The notes: generated by a model not told the origin, from the letters alone. A stretch of DNA of 46,776 nucleotides from Rhodospirillaceae bacterium (GCA_002687515.1 NZAK01000056.1:18643-65418), one strand, 5' to 3'; positions 8,458 through 18,164 are shown, numbered from the stretch's first letter. Program-made: numbers and translations.

Positions 8458-10056
8458 ATGCGCCCACTCGACCAACCCGGACGTTCCACCGTTTTCACAA
8501 CCAACGGCATGGCGGCCACGTCGCAGCCCTTGTCCTCGATCACCGCCATCGAAATCCTGCGATCGGGCGGCAACGCAATGGATGCGGCGGTTGCCGCCGT
8601 CGCCGTGCAGTGCGTGGTCGAGCCGCAATCGACGGGCATCGGCGGCGACTGCTTTTGCCTTTATTCACCGAAGGGCGAAGGCGTCGTCGCGTTCAATGGC
8701 TCGGGCCGCGCGCCGGCCGCAGCTGCCGCCGAATGGTACCTCGAGAATGGCATCGAGCGGATCGAACGGCAATCGCCGCACGCGGTGACCATACCCGGCG
8801 CCGTCGACGCCTGGTGCCGGCTTCTGGCCGACCATGGCAGCATGGCGCTGGACCGGATATTGCAGCCGGCGATCCGCCTCGCCCGCGATGGCTTCCCGAT
8901 CGGCCACCGCACGCAAAGTGATTGGGAATTGGCGGTGCTGGTGCTGGCCCAGGATCCGACGGCCGCCAAGTATTATTTGAAAAATGGCCAGGCGCCGGCG
9001 CTGGGATCGCTGGTCAAGCTGCCGCTGCTGGCGAAATCGCTGGAAACCATCGCCGCTAATGGCCGCGCCGGCTTCTACGAAGGCGCCATCGCCGCCGACA
9101 TGGTGAATTTCCTCAAGTCCAAGGGCGGGCTGCACAGCCTGGATGATTTCGCCGGCGCCCATGGCGAATACGTAACCCCGATAAAGACTGGCTATCGCGG
9201 CTACGAGGTTTACGAATGCCCGCCCAACGGCCAGGGGATTGTCGCCCTCGAAATGCTGAATATCCTTTCGGGTTTCGATCTGGGATCGCTCGATCCGGTT
9301 TCCGCCGAGCGTCTTCATCTGGAAATCGAAGCCGCCCGCCTCGCCTACCGCGACCGCGGCGCCGCCCTCGGCGATCCCGATTTCTCGGAGATTCCGGTGG
9401 CGGCATGGCTGTCCGCCGAACATGCCGATGCGGAACGGGCGCGCATCGATCCCGGCAAAAGATTGCCCGATCTGCCGGCGTCCAATCTTCCGCGCCATGA
9501 AGATACCGTCTACCTGACAGTGGTCGACAAGGACCGCAATGCCGTCAGTTTCATCAACACCCTGTTTTTTCCGTTCGGATCGGGGCTGGTGGCGCCGGAA
9601 AGCGGCATCATTCTGCAGAACCGGGGGCAAGGTTTCGTCATCGAGCCCGGCCATGCCAATTGCATCGAGCCGAACAAGCGGCCGCTGCACACGATCATAC
9701 CGGGCATGCTGGTCAAGGACGGCCGCGCACAAATGCCGTTCGGCGTGATGGGCGGCCAATATCAGGCTTGCGGACACGCGCATCTGCTGACCAACCTGTT
9801 GGACTGGGAGATGGACCTGCAGGAAGCGGTGGACCTGACCCGCGTATTTCCCGATGTCGATGATCCCGAACAACAGGTGCAGGTGGAAAGCGGACTTCCC
9901 GAAGATGCGCGCGCCGGTCTCGAAAAATTGGGGCACAAGACCTATCTCCCGAACCGGCCCATCGGCGGCGCCCAAGCCATCTGGATCGATTGGCAAGAAG
10001 GCGTCCTGCGCGGCGCCTCGGAACCGCGCAAGGACGGCATGGCCATCGGCTATTAA
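8458..10056 (+). CDS. gamma-glutamyltransferase family protein
   Basis: The 532-residue Ntn-hydrolase precursor matches the GGT family along its length. The large-subunit part contains GGNAMDAAVAAVAVQCVVEPQSTGIGGD. The processing site is seen in HEDTVYLTVVDKDRNAVSF, where the Thr after Asp would be the N-terminal nucleophile of the small subunit after autocleavage. Downstream motifs include NRGQGF and a PFGVMGGQYQ glycine loop. Enzymes of this family move or hydrolyse gamma-glutamyl groups, and many bacterial paralogues act on other amides (acylases). No signal peptide is visible, so this one is probably cytoplasmic, unlike E. coli Ggt. AGAGGAT precedes the ATG. It is followed after 31 bp by an MFS permease, probably one operon. 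Confidence 0.87.
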   Translation: MRPLDQPGRSTVFTTNGMAATSQPLSSITAIEILRSGGNAMDAAVAAVAVQCVVEPQSTGIGGDCFCLYSPKGEGVVAFNGSGRAPAAAAAEWYLENGIERIERQSPHAVTIPGAVDAWCRLLADHGSMALDRILQPAIRLARDGFPIGHRTQSDWELAVLVLAQDPTAAKYYLKNGQAPALGSLVKLPLLAKSLETIAANGRAGFYEGAIAADMVNFLKSKGGLHSLDDFAGAHGEYVTPIKTGYRGYEVYECPPNGQGIVALEMLNILSGFDLGSLDPVSAERLHLEIEAARLAYRDRGAALGDPDFSEIPVAAWLSAEHADAERARIDPGKRLPDLPASNLPRHEDTVYLTVVDKDRNAVSFINTLFFPFGSGLVAPESGIILQNRGQGFVIEPGHANCIEPNKRPLHTIIPGMLVKDGRAQMPFGVMGGQYQACGHAHLLTNLLDWEMDLQEAVDLTRVFPDVDDPEQQVQVESGLPEDARAGLEKLGHKTYLPNRPIGGAQAIWIDWQEGVLRGASEPRKDGMAIGY

Positions 10057-10087
10057 TACCAAGTTGCACACCGGTTGGGACTAAGCC

Positions 10088-11233
10088 ATGCCGGCCCTAA
10101 GGCTTTCCATTTACTACGCCGCTTATTTCGGTGGTGTCGGCATCCTCCTGCCGTTTTGGCCGGTTTGGCTGTCGGAGCGGGGATTGAGCGCGTCGGAGAT
10201 CGGCTTTCTGATCGCCGCCGCCACCGGTATCCGGGTTCTGACCAACCCGATCATCGCGCAAGTGGCCGACCGCGGCGGCGAAAGAAATCGTCTCATGTGG
10301 TGGCTTTCCGGTTTGGCCGCCGCCGCCTTCGCTTTTTTCCGGTTTGCCGACGGGTTCTGGGCAATTCTCATCGTCACGCTGGTTTACTTCTCGCTATGGT
10401 CGGCCACCCAACCGCTGGCGGAAAGCCTGACGATGCTTGGCGTCAACCAGGCCAAATTGGATTACGGGCGCATCCGCTTGTGGGGCTCGATCGCCTTTAT
10501 CGCAACTTCCACCAGCCTCGGCTGGCTGCTGACCGGGCGCGATGCGGATTTAATCTTCAGCGCCGCGTTGCTGGCGGCGCTGGTCACTTTTCTCGCCTGC
10601 CTGTCACTGCCAAATTACAAGGCGCCAAAATCAGAACCACGCCGTCTGGCGCTTTGGCCGGTCATCCGCAACCGGCGGTTCATGGTTTTTCTGCTTTCCG
10701 CCGGCCTGATCCAGGCGAGCCACGCCGTCTTGTACGGATTCGGCACCATCCATTGGCGCCAGGCGGGATATGCGGACGGCGTCATCGGACTGTTCTGGGC
10801 CGAAGGCGTTGTCGCGGAAATCATCCTGTTCGCGCTCGGCGCATATTTATTGCGCCGCTTCGGCGCCGTCCGGCTGATTTTATTGGGTGGCATTTGCGGA
10901 ACAATTCGGTGGGGGTTCACGGGAATAACCGATGACCTGGTTTTCATCATAATCTTGCAGGGCCTGCATGCATTTACCTTCGGCGCCACCCATCTCGGCG
11001 CCATGCATTTTATCTCGCAAACCATCGAGCCGCGATATTCGGCAAGCGCACAAAGCATATATTCGGCCGCCGTCGCCGGCCTCGCGATGGGCTTTGCCGC
11101 CTTTTTTTCAGGGATGCTTTACGATCTCCTTGGCGGCCGCGCCTATTTCGCCATGTCCGCCGTTGCGGCGGCGGGCAGCCTTCTCGCTGCGGTTTTGATC
11201 CTCGTCGATAGGAATCGAAATTCGAATTTATAA
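10088..11233 (+). CDS. MFS permease, HcaT/MFS_1-like
   Basis: The 381-residue protein has twelve predicted membrane helices. The start MPALRLSIYYAAYFGGVGILLPFWPVWL and the loop ADRGGERNRLMWW resemble the PPP (phenylpropionate permease, HcaT) branch of the major facilitator superfamily. RIRLWGSIAFI in the first half is a hallmark of that branch. It is expected in the inner membrane, moving a small organic acid or nucleoside-like solute by proton symport. It lies 31 bp after the gamma-glutamyltransferase gene on the same strand, so the permease may import that enzyme's substrate. Substrate not assignable. Confidence 0.82.
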   Translation: MPALRLSIYYAAYFGGVGILLPFWPVWLSERGLSASEIGFLIAAATGIRVLTNPIIAQVADRGGERNRLMWWLSGLAAAAFAFFRFADGFWAILIVTLVYFSLWSATQPLAESLTMLGVNQAKLDYGRIRLWGSIAFIATSTSLGWLLTGRDADLIFSAALLAALVTFLACLSLPNYKAPKSEPRRLALWPVIRNRRFMVFLLSAGLIQASHAVLYGFGTIHWRQAGYADGVIGLFWAEGVVAEIILFALGAYLLRRFGAVRLILLGGICGTIRWGFTGITDDLVFIIILQGLHAFTFGATHLGAMHFISQTIEPRYSASAQSIYSAAVAGLAMGFAAFFSGMLYDLLGGRAYFAMSAVAAAGSLLAAVLILVDRNRNSNL

Positions 11234-11647
11234 AATGGAATTATTTCAATAAGTTGCGAAGACTTTCGATCAAATTGCATTAGGATTTGGGCGGCCTCGC
11301 CATGAACCCGGATTGGCCTGCGCCGAGGCGCGCTTGGCTTGATTTTACCAGGGCACCGGCGACCCACCACGCCAGCCGGAAATCCGGACGCGAGGTCATT
11401 TCGTGCACGTCATTCAATTCGACATCGGCGCTTCAGGCAAAACGAAATGACGGTTAATTGTTGCCGTATTGATTGAGCTAGTACTTGCGTCGATAATTTG
11501 AATCGAAAGCAACAACAAAATCCATATCATTGAATTGCTATAAAAGTTATGATATCGAATAACGAATCGATTAACACATGTCCGTCGGGAATATTTTGTG
11601 TTATTCAGCCGTTAACATACTCTATGTAGAGTTTGCGCTGGATAAGC
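11234..11647. other. 414-bp intergenic region upstream of the secretion operon
   Basis: No convincing gene is seen. The second half (about 11460-11640) is clearly AT-richer than the surroundings and probably holds the promoter of the type I secretion operon. Near the end is a compact palindrome ACTCTA-TG-TAGAGT (11619-11632), and at about 11553-11572 the sequence ATCGAATAACGAATCGAT has short inverted arms. No -35/-10 pair is good enough to call. Confidence 0.4.
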
Positions 11648-12994
11648 ATGGTGTCTAGAAAATTAGGTCCAAATCGAAAGATGATATTCCGGATGCGAAT
11701 TGAGCGTGCCGTGTGTTGGGTTGCGCCATTGCTTGTGGCACTCTTGCTGATTGCTCCTGCCCATGCGCAAAGCTTGGGCGAATTAATTCCCGAACTTCTC
11801 GAAACCCACAATTTGATCAAGGCGAGCCAGGCCGATCTGGAAGCCGCGAGCCAGACCGTCAAATCGACCAAGGGCGCATGGTTCCCGCAACTGAACGTCA
11901 CTGCCCATTACGGTTTCGAGGCGCAAAATAAGCCGGAGGGATCGGGTGACACCGATATAATGACGCGTGAAGCGGACGTGTCCCTAACCCAACTGTTGTG
12001 GGATTTCGGCGCCACCAACGCAACCGTCCGGGCAAGCCAGCTTAGCCAAAGCGCGACGCGCTTTGCCTTGGAGGCACAAAAGCAGGAAATACTATTGTTG
12101 GCGGCCACGGCTTTCCTGAACGTTCGGCGCACCGCGGAAATATTGATGTTCGCGCGACAGTCGGAAGCAAATATCAAGCGCCAGGCCGAGATCGAGGATG
12201 CCTTGGTGGAACGCGGCGCCGGGCTTTCGACGGATGTTCTGGATTCGAAACAGCAACTGGCCGGCGCCCAGTCCAAGCGGGTCGGCGCGTCGGGAGAACT
12301 TAAGCTGGCGCGCAACGCATACCGGCGCGTGTTTCAAATCGGGGTGAAGGATCCGACCTTGCTGGAGAAACCTGCGCTGCCGCTCGACTTGCTCCCGCCC
12401 AGCCTAATTGAAGCGATCAATATCGCGTTGCGCGAAAGCCCGGCCCTGAAATCCGCCGCGACCGGCGCCCGCGTCAACTGGGAAACGGCAAATTCGGCGC
12501 GCGCTTCGGGCTTTTTTCCGACCGTCAATATGGTCGGTGAAGCCAAGGTGAAAAAGGACGCGGGCGGCACCGTCGGCAATCAGCAGGAGCTTCTTGGCAA
12601 GGTCGAGATGAGCTTCCCCTTTAATCTCGGCTTCACGGCGATCAATACCCTGAAGGCGGCGAAGGGCACGGCCACCGCCGGCGAGCGCCGGGTCAGCGAT
12701 ACCCGTGACCAACTGGAACAGGATGTCCGCGATTCCTGGGATCAGTTGGAAACGGCGCGGGAAAAGCTTGAATTTGACCGCAATCAGGCGAACCTTGCCG
12801 CCGAATTCCTGGAATTGGCGCGCCGCGAGCGGCAATTGGGGAACCGCACCCTCAACGATATCCTGGACGCCGAAACCAAGCTGATCGACGCCAACAGCGC
12901 CGCGTCATCGGCCGAAACCGATGTCGCCATCGCGGTCTACACCCTTCTGCAAAGGATGGGCCGCCTCGATGCCGATGTATTAACGCGGCGGTGA
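11648..12994 (+). CDS. TolC-family outer-membrane channel for type I secretion
   Basis: About 448 residues. A signal peptide (VCWVAPLLVALLLIAPAHAQ) is followed by SLGELIPELLETHNLIKASQADLEAA, the first coiled-coil helix of the TolC fold. Two internally similar halves follow, each with beta-strand segments (WFPQLNVTAHYGFE; FFPTVNMVGEAKV) and long helices (DQLEQDVRDSWDQLETAREKLEF). The C-terminal LGNRTLNDILDAETKLIDAN is a typical TolC-family helix. It would trimerise as the outer-membrane exit duct. The start is uncertain: TTG 11633, ATG 11648 and ATG 11681 are in frame, and all place the signal peptide intact; 11648 is a compromise. It heads the operon with the RTX substrate, ABC exporter and HlyD adaptor. 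Confidence 0.88.
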   Translation: MVSRKLGPNRKMIFRMRIERAVCWVAPLLVALLLIAPAHAQSLGELIPELLETHNLIKASQADLEAASQTVKSTKGAWFPQLNVTAHYGFEAQNKPEGSGDTDIMTREADVSLTQLLWDFGATNATVRASQLSQSATRFALEAQKQEILLLAATAFLNVRRTAEILMFARQSEANIKRQAEIEDALVERGAGLSTDVLDSKQQLAGAQSKRVGASGELKLARNAYRRVFQIGVKDPTLLEKPALPLDLLPPSLIEAINIALRESPALKSAATGARVNWETANSARASGFFPTVNMVGEAKVKKDAGGTVGNQQELLGKVEMSFPFNLGFTAINTLKAAKGTATAGERRVSDTRDQLEQDVRDSWDQLETAREKLEFDRNQANLAAEFLELARRERQLGNRTLNDILDAETKLIDANSAASSAETDVAIAVYTLLQRMGRLDADVLTRR

Positions 12995-13120
12995 TTCAAG
13001 TCACAGACGCCGTTCTCTCCTGTCCGATACAATTCGTTACATCCGCAGCCCTATGAATAGGTGGAATTCACTTGCCGAATCCCCATATGTCAGATGGTTG
13101 AAAAACAGGAGAATTTGGTC

Positions 13121-16100
13121 ATGGATCTGGCTGCTCGGTCCCCCGGTGCGAACAATCCCCTCAATCTGAACGGCGGAATGCCGATCACGGTGCCAGGCGG
13201 AACCTGGTTGCTGACAGCCGAATATACGCGCCTCGGACCGGATTTGCTGCTCACCGGCAGCGATGGCCAAAAACAGCTTCTTGCCGATTATTTTTCCTCG
13301 GAAACGCCGTCCGATCTGATGACCGAGGGCGGCGCGGTTATTTCCGGCGGACTGGCCACAAAACTTGCCGGTCCGATGGCGCCCGCCCAATTCGCGCAGG
13401 CCGCGCCGGCCGCCGCCGCCGAACCCATTGGCCGCGTCGAAACCGTTGAAGGCGGTGTCGAAGTGACCCGCGCCGACGGCAGCAAGGTTATACTGGGACA
13501 AGGCGCGCCGCTGTTTTCCGGCGACGTCATCGAAACCGGCAACGGCGGCAGTGTTGGTATCATCCTTGCCGATGACAGCACGTTATCGCTGGCCGAAAAC
13601 GGCCGCATGGTGATGGACGAGGTCGCCTACGACCCCAATACCGAAAGCGGTAACGCCACCATATCGGTGGTTCAGGGCGTATTTTCCTTCGTCAGCGGAC
13701 AAATTGCCAAGGTTGGCCCCGATGCCATGGTCCTCAGAACCCCGGTTGCACAGATCGGTATTCGCGGCACCAAGATTGCCGGTGTCGCGGCTGCCGAAGG
13801 CCAGGAAAACACCATTTCCCTGTTGCCCGACGACGACGGTTCGATCGGCGAGATCGCCGTATCCAACAGCGCCGGCACCATCGTGCTCAATCAGGCCGGC
13901 GCCACCACCAAACTGGTCAGCGCCTTTCAGGCGCCGCCAAAGCCGGTCATTATTCCGGTCGCACAGATTCAAAAGCAATTCAGCAAGGCGTTGAAATCAT
14001 TACCGCCGAAGCCGGTTCAGCAGGACAACAACCCGGAAGAAAATCAGGGTGACGGCGAAGAAGCCGAGGGCGAGGGCGAAGCCCCGCCCGAGGGCGAAGG
14101 CGAAAACCCCGAAGGTGAAGGTGAAGGCGAGCAACTGGCCGAGGGCGAAGGCGAAGGCGAAGGCGAAGGCGAAAACCCCGAAGGCGAGGACGGCGAGATC
14201 GACGCCCAATCGTCGGAAGATGCCGTCGATGATGTCGCCGACGCACAAGGCCCCGAAGGCGGACCGGAAGGCGAACCCGGCCCCGAGCTTGCGGAAAATC
14301 CGGAGCAAGGCACGCCCGAAGCCGCCTTCCAGGACGCCATAACGGGCGGCGCCACCACCGAAGAGGCATTCAAGGCCGCCGCGCACGAAGCCATGCAGGG
14401 CATGATCGCCGAGGGCGTTTCCCCGGAACAGGCGAATGAGGCGATGGAAGCCGCCAAGGACGCCTACCAAAAAGCCCTGGCCGACGGCCTGTCCCCGGAA
14501 CAGGCCCTGGCATTGGCCGCCGAGGCGGCCGGCGCCGAAATTCCCGATACCCTGGCCGAGGGCTTCAACACCAACAATCCGACCGACCCGAATGCCGACG
14601 GAGCGACCGACGAACTTGCCTCAAACTTCGATAGCCCGGACGCCAATTCAGGCTCTGATTCCAATTCGTCCAGTGATGGCGGCGGGGATGGAGATGGCGA
14701 ACCGCAGCACGCCGAGGCCGAACCCACCGCCGAGTCCACGGACGGCAGCGAGCCGGTGAACGAACCGGTCAGCGACGGCGGTTACAATCCATATAGCCCG
14801 ACCACATCATATTACACCACGACGTCCACATTTGATTCCGGTCCGATCGGCTACACACAGGACTATTACGAACCTATTTTTACCTATGATGCGGACCCGA
14901 TCATTACACTCAGCGATCCCGACCCCTACAACACCGAGCCACCGCCCACCAACTCCTTCGCCGAAGTTCTGAACGCCACCACGGGCAACGATTCCCTGGT
15001 CGGCGGCGACGGCAACACCCAGTTCACCATGGTCCAAGGCTCGTCCCTGGGCGGCACCGACTCGGTCAGTGGCGGCGGCGGAACCGACGAGATTAATTTC
15101 CAGAGCCTGGACAACATCCTGATCGTTTTCAACGCCGGCACCATGAACGCGGATTATTCCAACGCGGACGGCTCGGTCAGCGGCTCGATCGCCCTGACCA
15201 GCATCGAACAGTTGTTCGCCGGGGTCGGCGATGGCAGCCTTTCCGAAGCCTCCGGCACCAGCGCCGAATTCAATTCCGGTTCAAACGGCGTGCGCCTCAG
15301 CTTCAGTTCCGGCGATACCGGCTACGGCTATATCGCCGCCGGCTCGACCGGCGCCGACACCATCACCCTCGCCACGAGCACGGTCGTCGGCTCTTCGCCG
15401 ATGATCTATGGCTCGCTCAGCCACACCGTCGGCAGCGATATCCTCGGCAGCATCATTTTTGCCGGCGCCGGCGCCGATAACATCACCGGCACCAGCTCGG
15501 GCGACATCATCTTCGGCGGCGCCGACAACGACACCATAGACGGCGGCGGCAACAGCGACAGCGAAATGATTTTTGGCGGCGCGGGTGACGACAATATAAC
15601 CGTGACCGGCAGCGCCGCCGTCTTTGGCGGAGCCGGCAGCGACACGCTCAATCTGGGATCGAGCGGCAGCACGGTCGACGTCAAGGGCACCGAAACCATC
15701 GTCGGCGGCGCCGGCGCCGATGCGGTCACGCTGGGCTCCAACCTGGCGACCGGCAGTTCCATAAATCTGGCTGGCGGCACCGACAGCGTACAATTGGCTG
15801 CCGGCACCAACACCGGCAGCATCAGCAACGTGGAAACGGTCTACGGTTCTTCTTCCGACGATACGTTAACCCTCGAAGCCACTGTCTCGGGCACCACTTT
15901 CGACATGGGCGGCGGTACCGACAGTATTACCCTGGCCGCCGGCGGCAATACGGTAACCTTGCAGAACACCGAAACCGTCACCGGCGGCAGCGGCGCCGGC
16001 TCGGCGGGCGATGTGCTGGACGCGGATGGTCTTGGATTCGATGGCGCAGGCGCCAGCACCTCGGCCACAACCTCGGTCGAATCCCTTGCCGCTGATGCGG

Positions 16101-16417
16101 CGCTTGCCGGCGGCACCAGCGTCGTCATTTTCGACGACGCATTCTATAGCGGCGTCGACAGCACGGTCGCGCTTTCGACCCAGATTACGAGTTTCCTGAC
16201 CTTCCTCGGCTCCAGCGGCACCTCGATGACCGGATCGCTGAGCGGCGGTGACGATTTGTTGTTCGTGATCGATGACTCGACTACCGCCAACGACATCAGC
16301 CTCTGGCATTGGAGCGACACGAGCGCCGACGGCGTCGTCGATAGCGGCGAAATTACCGATGTCGGAACCGTCGATAACACCGACATCAGCACCCTGGTCG
16401 CCGGCAATTTCGCATGA
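13121..16417 (+). CDS. FecR-RTX hybrid, predicted type I secretion substrate
   Basis: The 1098-residue protein has no N-terminal signal peptide. A conserved lead-in (residues 1-60) precedes a FecR domain (about 100-270: VEGGVEVTRADGSKVILGQG, VVQGVFSFVSGQIA, TPVAQIGIRGTKIAGV). A Gly/Glu linker spans about 312-365. A helical Ala/Glu-rich segment follows, with two similar motifs, EGVSPEQANEAMEAAKDAY and DGLSPEQALALAAEAAGAE. The rest is a long Ser/Thr/Gly/Asp region with RTX-like nonapeptides (GGADNDTID, GGAGDDNIT, GGAGSDTLN) expected to bind calcium once outside the cell. The acidic C-terminus (DNTDISTLVAGNFA) fits an uncleaved type I signal. The start is set by CAGGAGAATTTGGTC before the ATG; the earlier ATG at 13061 lacks one. 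Flanked by tolC-like and ABC genes. Probably a surface or secreted protein; function unknown. Confidence 0.85.
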   Translation: MDLAARSPGANNPLNLNGGMPITVPGGTWLLTAEYTRLGPDLLLTGSDGQKQLLADYFSSETPSDLMTEGGAVISGGLATKLAGPMAPAQFAQAAPAAAAEPIGRVETVEGGVEVTRADGSKVILGQGAPLFSGDVIETGNGGSVGIILADDSTLSLAENGRMVMDEVAYDPNTESGNATISVVQGVFSFVSGQIAKVGPDAMVLRTPVAQIGIRGTKIAGVAAAEGQENTISLLPDDDGSIGEIAVSNSAGTIVLNQAGATTKLVSAFQAPPKPVIIPVAQIQKQFSKALKSLPPKPVQQDNNPEENQGDGEEAEGEGEAPPEGEGENPEGEGEGEQLAEGEGEGEGEGENPEGEDGEIDAQSSEDAVDDVADAQGPEGGPEGEPGPELAENPEQGTPEAAFQDAITGGATTEEAFKAAAHEAMQGMIAEGVSPEQANEAMEAAKDAYQKALADGLSPEQALALAAEAAGAEIPDTLAEGFNTNNPTDPNADGATDELASNFDSPDANSGSDSNSSSDGGGDGDGEPQHAEAEPTAESTDGSEPVNEPVSDGGYNPYSPTTSYYTTTSTFDSGPIGYTQDYYEPIFTYDADPIITLSDPDPYNTEPPPTNSFAEVLNATTGNDSLVGGDGNTQFTMVQGSSLGGTDSVSGGGGTDEINFQSLDNILIVFNAGTMNADYSNADGSVSGSIALTSIEQLFAGVGDGSLSEASGTSAEFNSGSNGVRLSFSSGDTGYGYIAAGSTGADTITLATSTVVGSSPMIYGSLSHTVGSDILGSIIFAGAGADNITGTSSGDIIFGGADNDTIDGGGNSDSEMIFGGAGDDNITVTGSAAVFGGAGSDTLNLGSSGSTVDVKGTETIVGGAGADAVTLGSNLATGSSINLAGGTDSVQLAAGTNTGSISNVETVYGSSSDDTLTLEATVSGTTFDMGGGTDSITLAAGGNTVTLQNTETVTGGSGAGSAGDVLDADGLGFDGAGASTSATTSVESLAADAALAGGTSVVIFDDAFYSGVDSTVALSTQITSFLTFLGSSGTSMTGSLSGGDDLLFVIDDSTTANDISLWHWSDTSADGVVDSGEITDVGTVDNTDISTLVAGNFA
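14141..14176 (+). repeat. GGCGAA hexanucleotide tandem repeat inside the FecR-RTX gene
   Basis: About five consecutive copies of GGCGAA (with one GGGCGA variant at the left edge) encode alternating Gly-Glu. Shorter blocks of the same unit lie on both sides (14044-14130 and 14176-14190), separated by Asn-Pro-Glu-Gly units. Because the unit is six bases, gain or loss of copies keeps frame and would only change linker length. Confidence 0.8.
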
Positions 16418-16463
16418 CTTCTAACGGCCAGCATTTATAGGTGGAACGGGGAAGGTATTCCCG

Positions 16464-18164
16464 ATGCTTGAACTTTTGCGCCGCCTTGCCATCAGGCCCG
16501 GCCTGACCACGGAGCTAATCGGCGCGTCGCTATTCGCCAATATGCTGGCGCTGGCGACGCCGCTGTTCGTGATCCAGGTCTTGAACCGCTATGTCGCGCA
16601 CGGCGTCGACGCGACACTGATGACCCTGAGCACGGGAGCGCTGATTGCCATCGCGCTGGAATTCGGGTTCCGGCAAATCAGGCACCGGCTGGCGCGCGGC
16701 GTCAGCGCCGGCCAGGATGACAAGTTGTCGGTATCGGGCTTCGGCCTGCTGACCACCGCAAAATCAGGTGCCCTCGACCGGCTGCCGCCAGGGCAGCAAC
16801 GGGAATTCATGAGCGGCCTCGATACCATCCGCGCCGCCTACGGCGCCACCAATGTCGGCGCCGTCCTGGATCTTCCCTTCGCCTTTCTGTTTCTTGGCGT
16901 CCTTGCAATTCTATCGCCGACCCTGGCGCTGATTGCCGCTACGTTCACGGGCGTCGCCTTTTTCGCCGGCCTTGCGGTGATGCTGTCGATCCGCGGCAAC
17001 AACAAAAGGCTGATCGACGAGACGCGTAAATCGAATCTGCTGGTCGGCAGCGCCGTCGGTGAAAAAGATACCTTGCGCGCCTTCAACGGCAGCGCATTCC
17101 TGCTCCGCGCCTGGCATGCCCAGGCGCGTGTCATTCACGAAATATCGCGCCGCATCATCGGCCGCCAAGGTTTGATGTCGTCCTTCTCGACAACCATCGT
17201 CGCGCTAATGAGCGTTGCCATCATGACCGCCGGCGCGGTGATGGTGGTGGCCGGCCATATGGATGTCGGCGTCCTGATCGGCGCCAATATCCTGTCGGCG
17301 CGCGCCCTGCAGCCGGTCACCAAGTTCGTGCAGGTCGGCGAAAGCTTCCAAAAGGCCAAACAGGCCGCCCAGCAATTGCGCGAATTCATGAAATTGCCGC
17401 GCGAATCCGATACCGGCTCGGCCAAGCGGGATTACCAAGGCGCCCTCGAATTCCGCGATCTCGGTTTTGTCCATGAAGGCGCCGCCGGGCCGTTGTTCGA
17501 ATCGATGTCGCTCAGCATTCCGGCGGGCGCGGTGTGCGTGGTTTCGGGCGCCAACGGCACCGGCAAATCGACCCTGGCCCGGCTGATCATCGGGCTGATC
17601 GATCCCAGCCGCGGGCAAATCCTCGCCGACGGGCTCGATCTGCGCCAGGTTCATCCCGCCTGGTGGCGGCGCCAGGTTGTCTACCTGCCGCAGGAGCCGG
17701 GCTTCCTCAACGCCACAATTGGCGAGAACCTGTCGCTGCTCGATCCGGACATCGACGATGCCGGGCTGAACCGGGTCATCGATGCCGCCGGCCTGAGGCC
17801 GTTTCTCGATGAAACGCCGGCTGGCTTCGATACGCCGATTGTGTCCAACGGCCGCAATCTGGCGCTCGGCGTGCGCCGCCGGCTGGCCCTGGCCCGCGCC
17901 CTGACGGCGGACGGCAAGCTGGTGGTTCTGGACGAACCGATCGAAGGGCTCGACGCCAAGGGCCGCGAAACCATCGCCAATGTGCTCGGCGAATTGCACC
18001 GGGCCGGGCGCACCATCATCGCCCTCTCCCATGACCCCGATATCATCAACAACGCCCAGATGGTGATCGATCTCAACCAGAAGCCCGAGCCCAGCATCGT
18101 TACCGTGCCGAGGCCGGTGGAAAGCGGCGGCGACGGCAACTGGAATTCGGGGGCGCCGGGATGA
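16464..18164 (+). CDS. type I secretion ABC exporter (PrtD-like)
   Basis: 566 residues. The N-terminal half (1-300) is a six-helix exporter membrane domain starting MLELLRRLAIRPGLTTELIGASLFANMLALATPLFVIQVLN. The nucleotide-binding domain (about 325-560) has Walker A GANGTGKST near 362, Q-loop YLPQEP, Walker B KLVVLDEPIEGLD and the H-loop ALSHD. The signature motif, normally LSGGQ, reads LALGV (NLALGVRRRLALARAL), an unusual change at the ATP-sandwich interface. There is no C39 peptidase domain, so the substrate is not cut at a double-Gly leader. The gene starts 46 bp after the RTX gene and overlaps the HlyD gene by 4 bp (ATGA). Confidence 0.9.
   Translation: MLELLRRLAIRPGLTTELIGASLFANMLALATPLFVIQVLNRYVAHGVDATLMTLSTGALIAIALEFGFRQIRHRLARGVSAGQDDKLSVSGFGLLTTAKSGALDRLPPGQQREFMSGLDTIRAAYGATNVGAVLDLPFAFLFLGVLAILSPTLALIAATFTGVAFFAGLAVMLSIRGNNKRLIDETRKSNLLVGSAVGEKDTLRAFNGSAFLLRAWHAQARVIHEISRRIIGRQGLMSSFSTTIVALMSVAIMTAGAVMVVAGHMDVGVLIGANILSARALQPVTKFVQVGESFQKAKQAAQQLREFMKLPRESDTGSAKRDYQGALEFRDLGFVHEGAAGPLFESMSLSIPAGAVCVVSGANGTGKSTLARLIIGLIDPSRGQILADGLDLRQVHPAWWRRQVVYLPQEPGFLNATIGENLSLLDPDIDDAGLNRVIDAAGLRPFLDETPAGFDTPIVSNGRNLALGVRRRLALARALTADGKLVVLDEPIEGLDAKGRETIANVLGELHRAGRTIIALSHDPDIINNAQMVIDLNQKPEPSIVTVPRPVESGGDGNWNSGAPG

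Noticed and set aside
8665-10071. A long minus-strand open frame opposite the gamma-glutamyltransferase gene.
   Set aside because: It is an antisense shadow; the plus-strand protein matches GGT along its length.
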